Position numbers and translations under genes: made by a program
The notes under the pieces: generated by a model
Database searches by the model: none
What the model was told of the DNA's origin: nothing
What the model saw: only the letters and a program-made list of their open reading frames with translations
Shown: one piece after another, positions 48,006 through 61,929 of the stretch
How the letters are laid out: every line of letters begins with the position of its first letter
Position numbering within the stretch: position 1 is the first letter of the stretch
NCBI RefSeq assembly: GCF_901709675.1
Contig: NC_051105.1
Location: 7,371,104 to 7,435,103 of the forward strand
Reading direction: 5' to 3'
DNA from: Syngnathus acus
Taxonomy: Eukaryota > Chordata > Actinopteri > Syngnathiformes > Syngnathidae
DNA: 64,000 nucleotides

Positions 48006-48297
48006 AACCAGCTCAGTGGCCTAGTGGTAGAGTGTCCGCCCTGAGATTGGAAGGTTGTGGGTTCAAACCCAAAGACTATGAAAATGGGACCCATTGCCTC
48101 CCTGCTTGGCACTCAGCATTAAGGGTTGGAATTGGGGGGTTAGATCACCAAATGATTCCCGAGCGAGGCACCGCTGCTGCTCACTGCTCCCCTCTCCCCC
48201 AGGGGATGGATCAAAATCACACGGGGATGGGTTAAATGCAGAGGACAAATTTCACCACACCCAGATGTGTGTGTGACGATCATTGGGACTTTAAGGT
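48006..48297 (+). repeat. tRNA-derived SINE, about 290 bp
   Basis: The head carries a pol III A box TGGCCTAGTGG (48017-48027) and a B box GGTTCAAACCC (48060-48070), spaced as in a tRNA gene. A conserved body follows (CCTCCCTGCTTGGCACTCAG and on), with a 3' end near GTGTGTGACGATCATTGGGA. The tRNA part does not fold into a complete functional tRNA as judged by eye. The plus orientation is set by the A/B boxes. Body sequences like this are very common in percomorph fish; the family name is not certain to me. Confidence 0.85.
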
Positions 48298-51200
48298 GTA
48301 AATTGGGATCCAGCACACTGTAATGTTTGAAGAAGGACTTGCCACCTTTAATAGTCTTGGAAGCTGTGGAATTGCATGTAAATAGCGTGACCTTACAGCG
48401 GGCTAAAAATATCATTTGTTTAAAGAAGTGCATGAAAAGGTGCCATGGTACTTGAATGGATTAGCACAACCCCCCCTGGGAAATCACCCCGTTTCTGCTC
48501 ATGCATGGTTTGGAATATAATTGCATGCAATGTTAGAATATCTCTCTTCTCAATCTGTCTTTGTCTGAAATGAGAAATATACAGTATGTCTTTTTTTTTT
48601 CCCTGATAAACTCATTCGTGCGCTTGAAATCTTTCTTATTATTTACAACTGCGGTCTTTGCGTTTACGCTCGGCTGTTCATTCACGGCTCTGCGATTGCG
48701 ATCTTTATATTCCTCTTCTACAAGCATGGAAAAATGTTTTATTTAAACCAGGCGGGTGAAAGAAAAAAACACTCTGAGGGTCAATTTAGCAAAGAATTAT
48801 CGACCTCTGTGGTCATTGTGCAATGATAATAAGAGCCCATAATTAAAGTGAGAATTCTCAGTGCATGCCGGCTGCTGCGGCAGTGTTGATGAGAAGTTTT
48901 GCAAAGGTCTCAAGGTAGAGATGAATATTAATTCAATGTCAGCAGGGGCGCTGTAGCAAAGTGACAAAACGCGTTTGAATAAAGTGATAGACAAGGCTTG
49001 TTACTGGGATCTAAGGTTCTCGTTTATGATCTCCGGGTGCACGGCGGAGTGTACGAGTGAAATTTGGCACTGTTAATATGCGTTTTATATTCAACACAGA
49101 GTAGTAGCCTAATGGCCCCTTTGCATGACATCACATCTATTGCGGCATAATAGCTCAGCCAGTTCCGGTTTTGGGCAGTATGACATTTGCAGATTTATCA
49201 TCTCGAGTCAATAGCCGAGTATGAATCTTTTCCCAAAGCAACAAGTGCATGAAAACGTTCAATTCCAAGGAAAATTCATCCTGTTTCAGAAAGCGATTTA
49301 GAAAGTAAAAATTAACTCTTTAATTTTTTTTCTAAAGATTTGCCAGATCCAACGACTAACTTTGATTCTAAAAAAAATTAGCTTAACATCAAAAAGTTAT
49401 ATAGTACATTCAAACTCTGAGTTTCTTTGCGCTCCTAAAGGTTAAAGTAAAACAAAATTCCCCTGTCTGTCTTTATTTGAGAATAATAATGCAAGTAGTA
49501 ATAGAATTTTAAAATTCATTCAGTGCCAGAAATTTTCAGACCCTCCTTTACCATATCACCAGAAAATATATATTTCTCAATATACAGGCTAAACACAGAC
49601 CTGGGATTAAATGCCTGGCTCCCTAAAAGACATAAAAATATGTCCCTCGAATTGAATAAAAACATGAACTAAAATACAAAGAACACAATGTTCGTTATTT
49701 TCTGCTTTTTGGAAGAATATTGATTTTCCTTCATAACGGTGGGTGTGAGAAGAGGCATACCGTACATCTAAAAACCTTTCTCCAATCTGCTGCTCGGTGC
49801 TTTGGGGGAGGACGTAGAAAGATGATGTACATTTGTAAAAGCTAATTGAAGCAAGTCCCGTAACCAATGAAGAAAAACTGAAATGAAATTTTTAAACTGA
49901 AAAAGACAGAGTAGATTAAATTAACAAATAAATGAAGTAAAAAAAAAAAAATACATGGCTAATAACACTCGTAAAATAAATAGATTAAATTAGCCGGTGT
50001 TTCCCAACATTTATTGAACCATTTGGCCAAATATTCTGACAGCACATCATCAAACACAAATTTCACAGTTATAATGATAATTGTGTGTCAATTTAGTTCC
50101 AAATTGAATTCCTCAGACTAAAATCTACTTAAGATAATGGCACAGATTTTGTTTTTATTGCTTATTGTGTGTCTGTCTAATTTTCAAACTGTAGTGGGCG
50201 TGGTTTGTATATGACAATTTTTTCTTGTTTTTCCATATTGCTGTTCCTGCCAGCAGACCTGTTTGACAATCAGCTTGTATTTGCCAATTTTCCGTCAGCC
50301 TATTTGGCACAAACAATTACATGTGCAAATTCTGCCTAGCAACAAGTGGCTCGTGTAAGACATCCATCTAAGCTTGACTATCTCTGAGCCACTCCGCATT
50401 GCTGCATCTTAGGGACAATTTGTTTGTCATTGTTGAAACGTTGTAGTAAATTGCAGATGCTATGTATAACGTAGACCATAAAAGAGAAAATTGAATTAGA
50501 AAAGAAAAGTCATTGCGATGATTATTTTCCCCTATAAAAACGCCATTGCTAGTGGATGGGGATCTGTGTGAAATACATTTGGATGAGTAAACCTTTCGAT
50601 CAGCTGGGGATCAAAACTGTTTGACTTCAACTCGAGACACTATTTGCAATATTGACCCCCGAGCCGCAAGCGCGGCTCACTTTGCGCCACCCCCTCTGCC
50701 CTGAACAAACACGGAAGCATTATGAAGAAAAGCCAAACACAATCTTATAATCTTTGGGAATATTCACATGTGCTGCAGGGGCTCCCTGTAAATGTCCCAA
50801 CCAATTCCATTGACTGCAGATGCAAATTAGGTTCTGGTTCCATGAGCACTTAAAGGAGAAAAAATAAAGTCTTCACTCGTATTAAATGATGCAATCCTTC
50901 CTGTCATTTCAGCTCTCAAAGGACACAACATGTAACCCAAAAAACACATTATAAGTGGAATCAGTCAGGATATTATGTGCTAGCAAATGCGATAAGATTA
51001 GTACTTCCCCAGGGTCAATTATTTTACACTTGATTTTTAAAGGTTTTAATAGATCTTCTGAAAAGAGAAAAATCTGTGTGCTTGTGTGTGTGCGTGTTCC
51101 TGTGCTTCCTGCTCGTCTTTCTCTGATGCAAAAGTTAAAAACTGCGCACGCATGTGAAATATACATATATATATATATATAATATACATATAATACATAA

Positions 51201-53369
51201 TATACATATAGATTTTGTCTGAATGATGTGACATGGTACCATTGCTGATGATACCGCCCATCATGCAACATCTGAGCGATCTATCCAGCTGATCCAAACA
51301 AACAAATCAAGGCGCTGATTATGCCCAAATCAAACCAAATGAATATACAATTATCTTTATCATCTCATTTAACACGATTAAACCATGACGACTGTCAAGA
51401 TGGAGGCAAATGATGACAGACGTGGCAGGAAAGCTGCAAATCGGGAGTTGCTTTTGATTGTTTGGAGCTCGATGTGCAGCAAGAGGTAGGACACACCAGA
51501 AGTCAGACTCGCTTAGAGGCGCCCGTGAACAAATCGAATGTTTGCACCGAGTTTCCTTTGGGGATTTGGTTCTTGCACCAGAGGATGGACTGATTGCTCG
51601 GGCTCTCGTCATCTTTCCTCGCCAATCCCTTATAATGACTCCTCTGTCGTGTCTGACACTTCCCTTGGTCCTCTCAAGTAAAGCTGATTATAGCCGCATT
51701 TGAATAGTTGAATTTTTTTTCTCTCCCTTTGATACCACTTTCTTACTGCAAAAATATAATAACACTTGTGGTCAAGAAAATCTACAGCGAAGAAATGGTG
51801 AGCAGAAGGGACATGAACTACTGCACTTCCAGTGGCCTTTTAACACACGCGGCCTTTTCTGTCCCCAAAAAGACTTCACTTCGTGTATTTTTAAAAACGC
51901 TTATTCTGAAAAATTTTCATTTTTAATTACTGTTAAGTTGGTTCATGAGAAAATATTACGCTCCGTAGAGATGCTTATGCTTGATTTCATGTGGCGTATG
52001 CCAGAAGAAGCTGCACAAGCCTGTTGTTTTTGGTCTACCAGAAGGAAAAAAACTTTTACCCCACAAAAAGGAATTTTTGTTTTTTTTGTTGGGGTGTTGG
52101 GATTTTCAAAGTTGTGGTGAGCCCAATTACAGCGACTTGTGCTGTGCACAACGGTAGATACTCTCTCTCTATAAGTGCTATTCACTTTCTTTGGTCAGCT
52201 ACCACCATTGATATGTAAAAGGAGACAGGGGGAACAGAAAAATGACATTTGCAGAATGTGATACCTGAATGGAGTATCATCATTTTGAATAAAACTCTGG
52301 TGGAGGGTTCATGCAGGGACAGCAATATATGCTTCCACCTTGGCTGAGGGGAAATAAAATGCAACGCTGAAGGACATTATACACTACGATTGTTGTACCA
52401 TTGGATTGTGTGCGGCAACACTGCATACAATCACACACACACAGTTTAAGACCATTATCTCAAGGCACTTTTGCATAAAATGCACGTGTTAGCACTTGTG
52501 CAAACAAGTCCTCGTCTGCTGGCCAGAGCTTCCACAGCACATTGATGCCTGCGGGGTGTCTTTTATGACCTTTGTGGAAAGCAGTTACACGATAAGAGTT
52601 TCTCTTTCCTGTATTCCCCATCAAATTTATAGCCTCGCCTCTCGCTGCCTCGTCATCGGATGATCCCTTTTAACAAGAGGAGAAGACAGCCGCCTTTGTC
52701 GGTCCCAAACAACCACCGCAGCCTCAGATAAGTACGCCTAAAAACTGAGCTGGCCATCCATGACCTGTGATTACCCCTCACTTTTCTACAGCTGAAAATA
52801 CTGCGGGTTCATGCGGTCTGATTTCGTGGTACATTTTGTATGAAAAATGCATAGCGGTTTCCGGAGAATAGCCTTAAGTCTGCCTTGCCTGATAGGAAAA
52901 CGCCTCACGCAACGGTATCGTCAAATAATTGAGAGAGCGATGCATTGGTTAAAAATTGTGACGTCTTATGTCCAAACTTCAATTAGAAGTTTTTGGTGAC
53001 TAGCAAGCTTGTTCCTCACGTGTTGCATTTAACGGGGTAATAAAACAATAGTGGACTCATCAGTTTAGCCTACATAAATAAAATAAACGTATTCGCTAAA
53101 TCAAATGCACCCAAACTCAAGACTCAATCTCAGGTGCTAAGAAAGTGTGATCTTGATATTCCTAGTTATTTCAATACGTTTTGTGACATTTTGATTTGGT
53201 GGTGACTACTAACATTTTTATAATTAAAAAAAAAGTGCTATGGCTTAATCAATGCTGGGAAACATTTAAAACTAATAAACGCTAACAAGAGGCCCTCAGA
53301 TAGCGTGGTCCTCAAGCAAGGTTTTAGCTGTTAAATCAATTAATTATGTCAAAATAGTTTTAGGGCGTC
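48298..53369. other. Gene-free region downstream of pcdh17, part 3
   Basis: No coding exon recognised. The only clear feature is the impure TA tract at 51160-51211. Confidence 0.65.
51160..51211. repeat. Impure TA/TACA microsatellite
   Basis: ATACATATATATATATATAT followed by variant ATACATA units. Confidence 0.85.
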
Positions 53370-53680
53370 ACGTGGTGGGCAGCACCGTAGGGTTTGTGCA
53401 TAGAATGTCAGCCTCACAGTTGAATCTCAACTTGAACACCCCTTGTGTGGAGTTAGCATGTTCAGTTTTACAGTCCATGTAATTGACTGCCGACCAGTTC
53501 AGTGTGTATATTGTCTAGGTTCATTGAAGACAACACATTGTCTTTTATTGTCCATTGTGTGCATCTGAGTGTAAATGTCTATAGCCCGTGCGCCTTGCCT
53601 CTTGGCCAAGGTCAGCTGTGATAGGCTCCAACTCGGCCGTTATACTCACGAGGACAATCGCTACAGAAAATATGCTAGCA
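53370..53680 (+). repeat. Decayed copy of the common teleost dispersed repeat
   Basis: Runs from GTGGTGGGCAGCACCGTAGG through GTGTGGAGTTAGCATGTTC to the tail CTGTGATAGGCTCCAACTCG and GAGGACAATCGCTACAGAAA. It is one of the longest copies in the window. Confidence 0.6.
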
Positions 53681-54336
53681 AGATAGAAAAAGAAGGTTGT
53701 TGTGCCATAAACCCAAGGAGCCAGACAGTCTGGCATGTCCACTATGTTTGTTCTGTTGAGAGCAAAATGTTCATGTCACATTGAGAAAAGAAGTGCAGCC
53801 CTACAATGTTTCATCTCATCTCGTCGGAGTTTTTTTTTTTTTTTCTGTGAGAAGGGTGATGTGTGCCTGCCGTGGAGCAACGCCAGCCAAGAAAGACCAT
53901 CTTGACTGTCAGCGGCAAGCAAGGAAAAAGAAAACAATGCCAGAGGCTATAGTGACTGACATGGTATGAGGCAGTGCCAATGCCCTTGAGCAAAGGTCAC
54001 CCAGCAAAATGTGTAAAGGAACACAAAAAATTCACAGCTACTAATGCTCAATTCAGTAAATATAAAACATGTTTGATGTTTACTGCCATTATGAATGTTG
54101 TACTTATCTTGCATTTTCTAAGAATGTTACTGAGCACACAACAGAGGAAAATCCATCAAAGGCTTTGAAAACGAGAATAAATATATCTTGTAAATATGGC
54201 ACATCACAGAGGAGTGTTGTTATGAATCCTGCCAAATTGGAATGACTAAAAAAAAGGACACGTGTTAAAAAATGTTCAAGCTCTTTTTTTCTCGCCAAAT
54301 CTCTCACAATTCTGCAATATTCAAGGAAGCTAGCTA

Positions 54337-54749
54337 CCATATTTTCCGGACTATAAGGCGCACCGGGCCATAAGGCGCACCTTGAATGAATGGCCCATTT
54401 TAAAACTTTGTCCTTACATAAGGCGCACCGGACTATAAGGCGCACCATTAATGCATCATGTCAGATTTTTAAATCCAAATCAAATCATTCTCCATTTTAT
54501 CTTTTTTATTTCAACTTCAAACGCAACAATTTACTTTATAATCACAAAATAATGATCCATAGTCTTTTTGATTCATGATTCATTGTTTTCAGCGGGCCAC
54601 TTATGATTGATTACATGACACAATGCTTCGGGCCAGTTTAAATTTAGGAATTTGGTCCATATATAAGGCGCACCGGACTATAAGACGCACTGTCGGCTTT
54701 TGAGAAAATTTTAGGTTTTTAGGTGCACCTTATAGTCCGGAAAATACGG
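54337..54749. mobile_element. TA-flanked MITE with internal subrepeats, 413 bp
   Basis: Terminal inverted repeats of about 28 bp (left CCATATTTTCCGGACTATAA, then GGCGCACC; right complement CCGTATTTTCCGGACTATAA, then GGTGCACC) are flanked by TA at 54335-54336 and 54750-54751. The subterminal motif ATAAGGCGCACC recurs at least four times, mostly near the left end and once before the right end. There is no ORF of note. This end type is widespread in fish and reptile genomes. The low divergence between the two ends suggests moderate age. Confidence 0.8.
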
Positions 54750-54945
54750 TAGTTAATGTAATTCTGCATTTTAACCATGTCCCAAAATGTAGGGAAGCTT
54801 TCTTATTTATCTCCACAGAAATCTCAGAATTCATTTAATAAGATCTTTAAATACTGGTAGATCACACCGTTAATAGGGTGCAATTTTAGACACTTTCCCT
54901 ATCTTCTCATTGAATAATGCAAGATTCTTAATGGGGCAGCTTGCT

Positions 54946-55165
54946 GAAGTTGTAATTAGTACATCTGTTTCACAGTCAAGATGTTCTGTGTTTGATTCTC
55001 AGCTCAGGTGTTCCTATTCTTGCATATTCCCACCACGCTCGTGTGGTGTCGTTTGCCCACATTCCAAAAACATGCATGCTCGGTTCATTCAAAATACATG
55101 GGGGCGAATGTGAGTGTAAATGATTGTTTGCCGAAACACTTTGTGCCCTGTGAATGACGTTTGTT
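54946..55165 (+). repeat. Decayed copy of the common teleost dispersed repeat
   Basis: Contains CACATTCCAAAAACATGCAT followed by GGTTCATTCAAAATACATG and GTGAGTGTAAATGATTGTTT, in the family order. It starts about 200 bp after the TA-flanked MITE. Confidence 0.6.
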
Positions 55166-57694
55166 TGGCTTTCAAATTTAACACACAGTTTTTTAGTTAA
55201 ATACAATAACACAAATTTGAATATTTTCTCATTTACAGCAAGGTAGAAAAACTATGGCTTGAATTTTTTTTTGTTGGTGTGATTTTCGCCTCTCTGCACA
55301 GCCACAAATGATTTCAAATGAAACAATCAAGATGCAACTAGTGTCAACTTACAGCTTCAACATAGACGCTTTCACTAAATAATGCCATTTATTTAGTATT
55401 CACACAATAGCCATTCAACATGTATTTCTATCTTCTTTCTCTAAACAAATGAGACCCTTTGGGAAATGGGCTGCAATTCCTCAATCATTATTTGCTGTTC
55501 TGGTTGCACTCAATTGTATTCATTGGCCAGTGACTACACACTGCATGGGGAAATCAAGGAGGTTTTTTTCTTATCACAATATGTATTATATATTTAATAC
55601 AGAGTATGAATTGAAATGCAAAATTAATGTGTATTGGTAAAAATTTTAAAAATCCTTGATGCGTGTTTAACAGGCATGGCCATTGTATAGCTTGATTGTT
55701 TTAATTGGTTTATAAGTGTAGTATAATGGAAATGGCTGCTACATTAATCAAGTAATGTCTTTCAATTTGATGACACATTAGCCCAAGGTTAATTTTAGAT
55801 GCTTGTTGAAGATAAGTGCATTAGGCTCATGCAATACAGAAGAGTGGCGCCTTGACTCACGAGCGAACGTGCGGGTTATTCGAGATAGAAGCTGTCACTC
55901 GGCCGGGTTTTTGCCCAGTTACTCGATTTAATACACTGTAGAACTTTTAAATGAAAACCGGTAAGTAAAGCGGTAACTGAGCATATCTTGTGTCATTTGA
56001 CCAAATATTAGTTCACACTTCAAACTAATCGTGTGTCGGGAATGTCGCAAACCGAGGGATCCCTCAAAGTTTCTTTAGTTTCTGCCTGACTGGAAGTGAG
56101 CATGGCATACGCATAATCTACCTGCACTTGACTTATGTTTGAGCTCTGTGATTTGTCGAGCAACAATTGGCCACGCCAACGTAACTGGGGAAAAAAATTT
56201 AAAGAATGAGCAATTCAGTTGATGGACATTGCATGGATTTGCAAGATAGTTAAAATGTTATTGCAGTTGTTAAGTTTTATGGTGAATCACAAATTATTTG
56301 TGTTGTCTGTATGATTCATTATGCCACTGTCAGAAGAGGAATTCCAATTAAAAAAACAAAAAGACAGCAAGCGGCAGTCCTGTGTCCTGTTTTTATCTCT
56401 AAAAGGATTTTGGCAATTCCACCCCCTTGTCAGAGTCAACGCGTTCCACATGGCTTCAACGGCAGGAGATGCACGTGGCCGTGAAAATGATGACATCAAA
56501 TTCTTCACGGAAATATATTGTTTGTAGCACGAACGACGTCGGCCAAGCTTTATCGTGCTTGAATTGAGTGTTTTATATATTTGCTTTGACACTGACTAAT
56601 GAACGCCTGTAACATAACGTATCCATCAGCTGTTGTTTTCTGGACGATTTCATGCGCTCGGGGAAATGATTCTGTTCACGACAGCCCCCTAAAATAAAAA
56701 ATAAACGATTCAGGGGTCCACTTGAGAGCGCAGCCGCTGTCCGTCACCGAACATTTTTTAGTTGTACAATAAGCAGCAGTCCCGAAGAATCACGATCACA
56801 ATGTGACCTTCAGAATAATCATTCCTGACAAACGTATATGACATTTTGAACGTGGCGGGGTTGATTGCGCAAACGAGGGGTTCAATCACGGCATCATTAA
56901 TGGCTTTGGAGGGAGGCCAGCCATTCATGACATTGCACTTTAAGGCTTTGCCAAGAAATCTAGCAGCCGAAATGAGAAGGTTGTAGATATTTTCCATGAG
57001 GCTCTTTTGTGACCGGAGGGTGCCTTTGATTAATGGCTTTCTCCCCCGTGTGTCGCCTTCCAGAAAATCCCCGAGAGAAAGTCTTCTCTTGTCTTTGAAA
57101 GTGAGCAGGTTGACCATGACTAAGTGTCAGCAGCGAGAACTATTTCAATTTGGGCTCCCTGTTTGCTCATTTACGAAACACCGCGAGTCTAAGCGTTATG
57201 TAAACGAATAGATCCAGTGAGGGTATTTTGCATGATTGTATTTATCGAGTTATATCCACGACGCATCCAGAAGAAAAGACGCTTCGTGGGGCTATTGATC
57301 GCACAGAGGCGTTGCGTTATTAGTCAGGTTTTTACCAGTAAACCATTGCATTTATTCGGGTAAACCCCCGAGCTCGCTTACTCGTTCTCAAAGGAATTTA
57401 GTAATGCTTTCCCGAGTGGATTAGTCAAAACCAACTCTTTTTATATCCAACTAAGAAAACACCATCTGGCGTGTCAGTTTACTTATTTTCTGGTGTTTCT
57501 ATTCAAATCCATCTCAAGGCTGCTGCCAGGTTTTCTGTAAAGAATGCTGTATATAAAAGTTTACATCAGTAACTTTGTGTTATCACTTTATTCATAATTA
57601 TGTTTGACTTTTATTTTAGTCTTTTAATTAATTTCCAATATGAGACCTTTGAGAGTTGTAAGTTTTACAAACGTCCCATCTGTTATCTACGACA

Positions 57695-57985
57695 CTGCAT
57701 GAGCGGTTAGCATATCTCCCTCCAATTCTGAAGTTTTGGGGGTTGGACTGTGCTCTGCCATCCTGTGTGGATTTTGATATAATTCTCCCCACGCTCGGAT
57801 GGATTTTCGCTGCGTACCGCGGCTGTCGCTCAAACTCCAAAAGCATGCATGAATGCTAGAGTCACTGAGGACTTTAAATCATCCAAAGGCGTGAATGTAA
57901 GTGTGAATGCTTGTTTGTCTATGTTCCTGAACCCTGCCTCTCGTTCAAAGTCATCTGAGCAACCATAATAACAAATGCACTCGAA
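57695..57985 (+). repeat. Decayed copy of the common teleost dispersed repeat
   Basis: Contains GCGGTTAGCATATCTCCCTC, CAAACTCCAAAAGCATGCAT, GAGGACTTTAAATCATCC and GTGAATGTAAGTGTGAATGC. Non-coding. Confidence 0.6.
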
Positions 57986-60900
57986 AATATAGACTGGATG
58001 GACTTTGGAGCTGATATTTTCTACAAAAAAAACTAACACATGCATATCCTTCGTATATATAACATCTTGACAGATGAAAAATTATCACGCTAAACTGATT
58101 TCACACGCCCATAAATGTGAACAATTATTAACACCTGAAATAAGATGAGAAATAATCACACATGTAATCACACATGTAATCACAAATAAAGTGAATTACA
58201 ACAAAACGGATAGAAATGGCTGCAGTTTTTAACAATTAGGGCGGGATCACTATTTGGCAAGTTCAAAGCATGCCTTTCACCATACATGCTTAATAAGATC
58301 ATTATTTAATAAGAGATGGTGAATGCGGGATAACAGTAAATATAAATTATCAAGACATGGGAAAAGGTCTGGCAGTAAAATATGAGCAACACAATTATGT
58401 ATTTTAACAAGCAGATCATTAAGGCAATTACTGCACACTGTACAACTACTTATCCTAATAATAGAGATCTATTTAAAGATCGCCTCAAACCTTTGAAGTG
58501 AGCTGACTGCTTTTAAACAATTAATATTTTGCACCCTTATGGCAACGTGAGAGAAATCATTCTTCACCCTGAAAAACACTTTTTTGAGACCACAGATGCC
58601 ATAAATGAAAAGGCTCAGTTGGTTCAACTTGTGTCCAAGAGAGCTAACCCCAAAATCAAAAAAGAAAAAACACAAACGGAAGGACTATGTCATATTTCAA
58701 AAAGTGCCCATACTCGCCACCTCAACTCTTCTAAAACTAACTTGAGTAGTTGGCCAGAAGAAAGCATGTAGTTCCGTGTCAAATATGCCTTTCCGTTACC
58801 AAAAACAGTTAGTTCTGTACCCTATGAAGGCCTTCAACCCTCTTGACTCTCATTGACTGGTCACGGCCGAGGAGACGGCGCTTGCAAACTGTGCGCCACA
58901 AGTGTTAACACCAATTAAACAGCCAGAAGCCTTCTGTCATTCTTCGCACTGCATGACACAGCACACACACATACACAGCCTCACCTTCAACTTTCCGCCG
59001 ATGCACATCGAATGGCAGCAGATCCTTGCATTTCCTGACATTTTGCAGCAATCGATTGCAATTTAATCAGCGTGGGCGTGCTGTTATCAGCCCTGCTTGC
59101 AACAGCTGTTGAGAAAGGATGGGAAAAGAGAGAGAGAGAGAGGAAGAAGAAAAAAAAAAAGATTTACAGCCGGACCGAAGTGTAAAATACAAGTCTGCAA
59201 TATCAAGGTTGATAATAGCAATGGTGTTTTATTTATTGTGATGAACAATCATTACTGCCTTTCTCCTTCTATCAGTCACTCCACATCAGTCTATTTTTTT
59301 TCTTTCCATCACAAGTCCATCATTCTTCCAAGTCTTTACTGCCCGAACAATCTCGGAGCATGTGGATACAGTAAGCCTTTAAGCTTCTACACTGCGAAAA
59401 TAACCTCAAATAATGCATCAACAAGAACAACTAGGTCTCATATCCGGGGGCTAAAATCGAGTATGTGTATTTTCACCAAGCAAGGCTGAATTAAAAAAAA
59501 GGTCCAAAGATTATCTGAAAAGTCAAAGCAAAGCATGTATAACTCTAATGTCGCTAACTGTGAACTTTTTGTGTTGGAGATTTTAAGAGACCGCACAAGC
59601 TCCAAAACGCCCCGAGGTAACCGTAAATAAAGTCGGCGGCTCGCTAACCAATTTCCCCAAGATTTAATGGGGGCGATAATGTGTTCAAATGAAAATTTGT
59701 CTCTGTGGGGAGACTTGAAGCTGGATGCAGATTCCCACCCATTTGCATGTGTACTTGTAAAAGGTGGAAATAACCTAATCATTTATTCATTTGCACTACA
59801 CATACTCAAAAGTATGAGCTCCAAAAGAAGTGCATATGAAATTTATTACTGTAGTTATGAAATATATTTTTCTATAAAGGGTGATTATGTCACGTATGCC
59901 CGACATGACTTTTCATGTCGTGATCAGTAAGAAGCTCGGGCTTTGTCATCAATTGTGTTTTTTTTTAATGAATCGTGATTACGCGACAGGAAATGCAGCC
60001 AATCAGATTTGACCTTTTTCTACTTGATTTTCATTTGCAAGCTGAAAAGTAAACAATGGATGAGCTGATGAGTATCCATAACTTGTCGAGATCTTATGAC
60101 CATGAAACTATTACGACAAGAGAAGTTCCTCATTGTGATTATTCCAGCTTTTAAAAGTGAAAACAATTGAATCTTAACCCGACTCCGCCCAAGCAACAGT
60201 GATTGGCTTTCCCCTAATGACTGCCTCTAACTTCGAGGATAAATAATTGGATTTCTGCACCTACCCTCAGCCTGGAGCTGTTCTATCTAAGATGAGAGGC
60301 GAAATTTTTTTTTTTTTTGCTGCGATCGATTCAATGCCTTAAGAGTGAACGGATGAGAATATTCACAAGCACATTTAATTACCGAGGTAGTGATTTACTA
60401 TAGCCAACTATTATTTCGAGATTGCAACAACGAATTTGGTTGGACTTTGAAGGTCCCGCTGTATTCTAAACAGTGATGACATTGTAATTGATCAGTTAAT
60501 TAATTGGTCATTAACAATTCCGTTGATTGTGTGCAATTGATTGGGTGATTAAAAGCGTCTGGAAGCGACTGGGCTCCAATCAGCAGATGCGCTGTCGATT
60601 CAGTGTCAGCTTGTTTTCCGTCTAAACAGGAACAACCTCATATGGGAATTTGAGCAACTTGATATCCGAGTTATGGCACGACTCGTCTGAGCCCAATGAT
60701 TTGACTTAACAATACAGGCACGGAAAAAGGAGTTAGGAACATCCACACGTTGTCCCATATGAAAAAAATAATAATCTGTAAAATGCTCATTCCAAATTCC
60801 AACAAAGTTATTATAACAACATATAAAACAGCGTATGTTTTTCTTCCTGTGCGTATCAAGATGAAATATTGATTAGGTGCCCCTGGAAGAAGTCTGAGCT

Positions 60901-61929
60901 GTTAGCCTGATGATATTTGGCCAACATGTAGCTTCAACCTTAATTGAGTGGAGACATTAATATGTTGACGATGTACACCTATTACCCGAGCCCTACTTGC
61001 CAAGCTGCTGGCCAATATAGTCTGCCTCGGGCTGTGCAACAAGATGGAGCTGGAAAATGAAGGCATCCCAATAAGTGCCTGCCTGGTGGAAGGTCTGATA
61101 AACACGAAAAAAAATAAGTGTGTGTATTTAAGTCCAGTTGGAAATGGCGGGGAGGGGGCAAGGTAAAGGATCATCACTGGTATGGAACGAGGACATACAA
61201 GAGTTTTGTTGCTCCATGCATGCAAACATGCAAGCTGTCATACATCAGAGCACAAGTTAATTATCGCGCCTAAGACAAATGAGTTTGACATGCAAATGAA
61301 TGCCTGATGGTGAAAAGGTGTAAAGCCATCTGAGATGCAGAGGAGAGCTGCAAATGATCACCCCGAACACAGGTTGTCATTAAAGCCTCGTGTGTTACCG
61401 TGGCAACATCAGAGAGGATCTTTTTTTCTTTTTTTCTTTTTTTAAACGCTTGCGAACAATCAAAAAGTTGCTCCCGATCCCCCCGGTGGATTAAAGTCAC
61501 GTCGCTAAATAAAGCTCAAGTATCCTGCTGACACACTTTGACAGTTCATGTTTGTCTCCTCTCAGCGGGGAATAGCGCGGAACAGCCCCTTTCTGCCGCA
61601 ACGCTCCACAATCAAAGCGGCATTGTGAATCTTAATTGCAGAACAATTACGACGACACGTAACGACATCGGTGTCACGTTTTGACAGGTCACCGTAATTG
61701 GGCGACACAGAGCCGCAGCCTGGAGCTATCTTGTGACATCACATTGTTTTCATTGTTCTGCTGTAGTGACGCTGCATCATAAGCAGGGGAAAGGCAATTT
61801 CTTTTCTTTTTTTTTCTTTTTTTTAATCAAATACAGAGCAGTGGGCCAAAGCTAAATTAGCGTGTATGAATTGCGCTCTAACAAATGAACTTGCCTTCTT
61901 TGGTATTTGGAACTCTTCATAATTTCCTC
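57986..61929. other. Gene-free region downstream of pcdh17, part 4
   Basis: No coding exon, RNA gene or intact element recognised. AT-rich, with short purine runs (for example GAGAGAGAGAGAG near 59130). Confidence 0.65.

Noticed and set aside
48006-48080. Functional tRNA gene
   Set aside because: Good A and B boxes, but the arms do not pair as a complete tRNA and the sequence continues into a SINE body.
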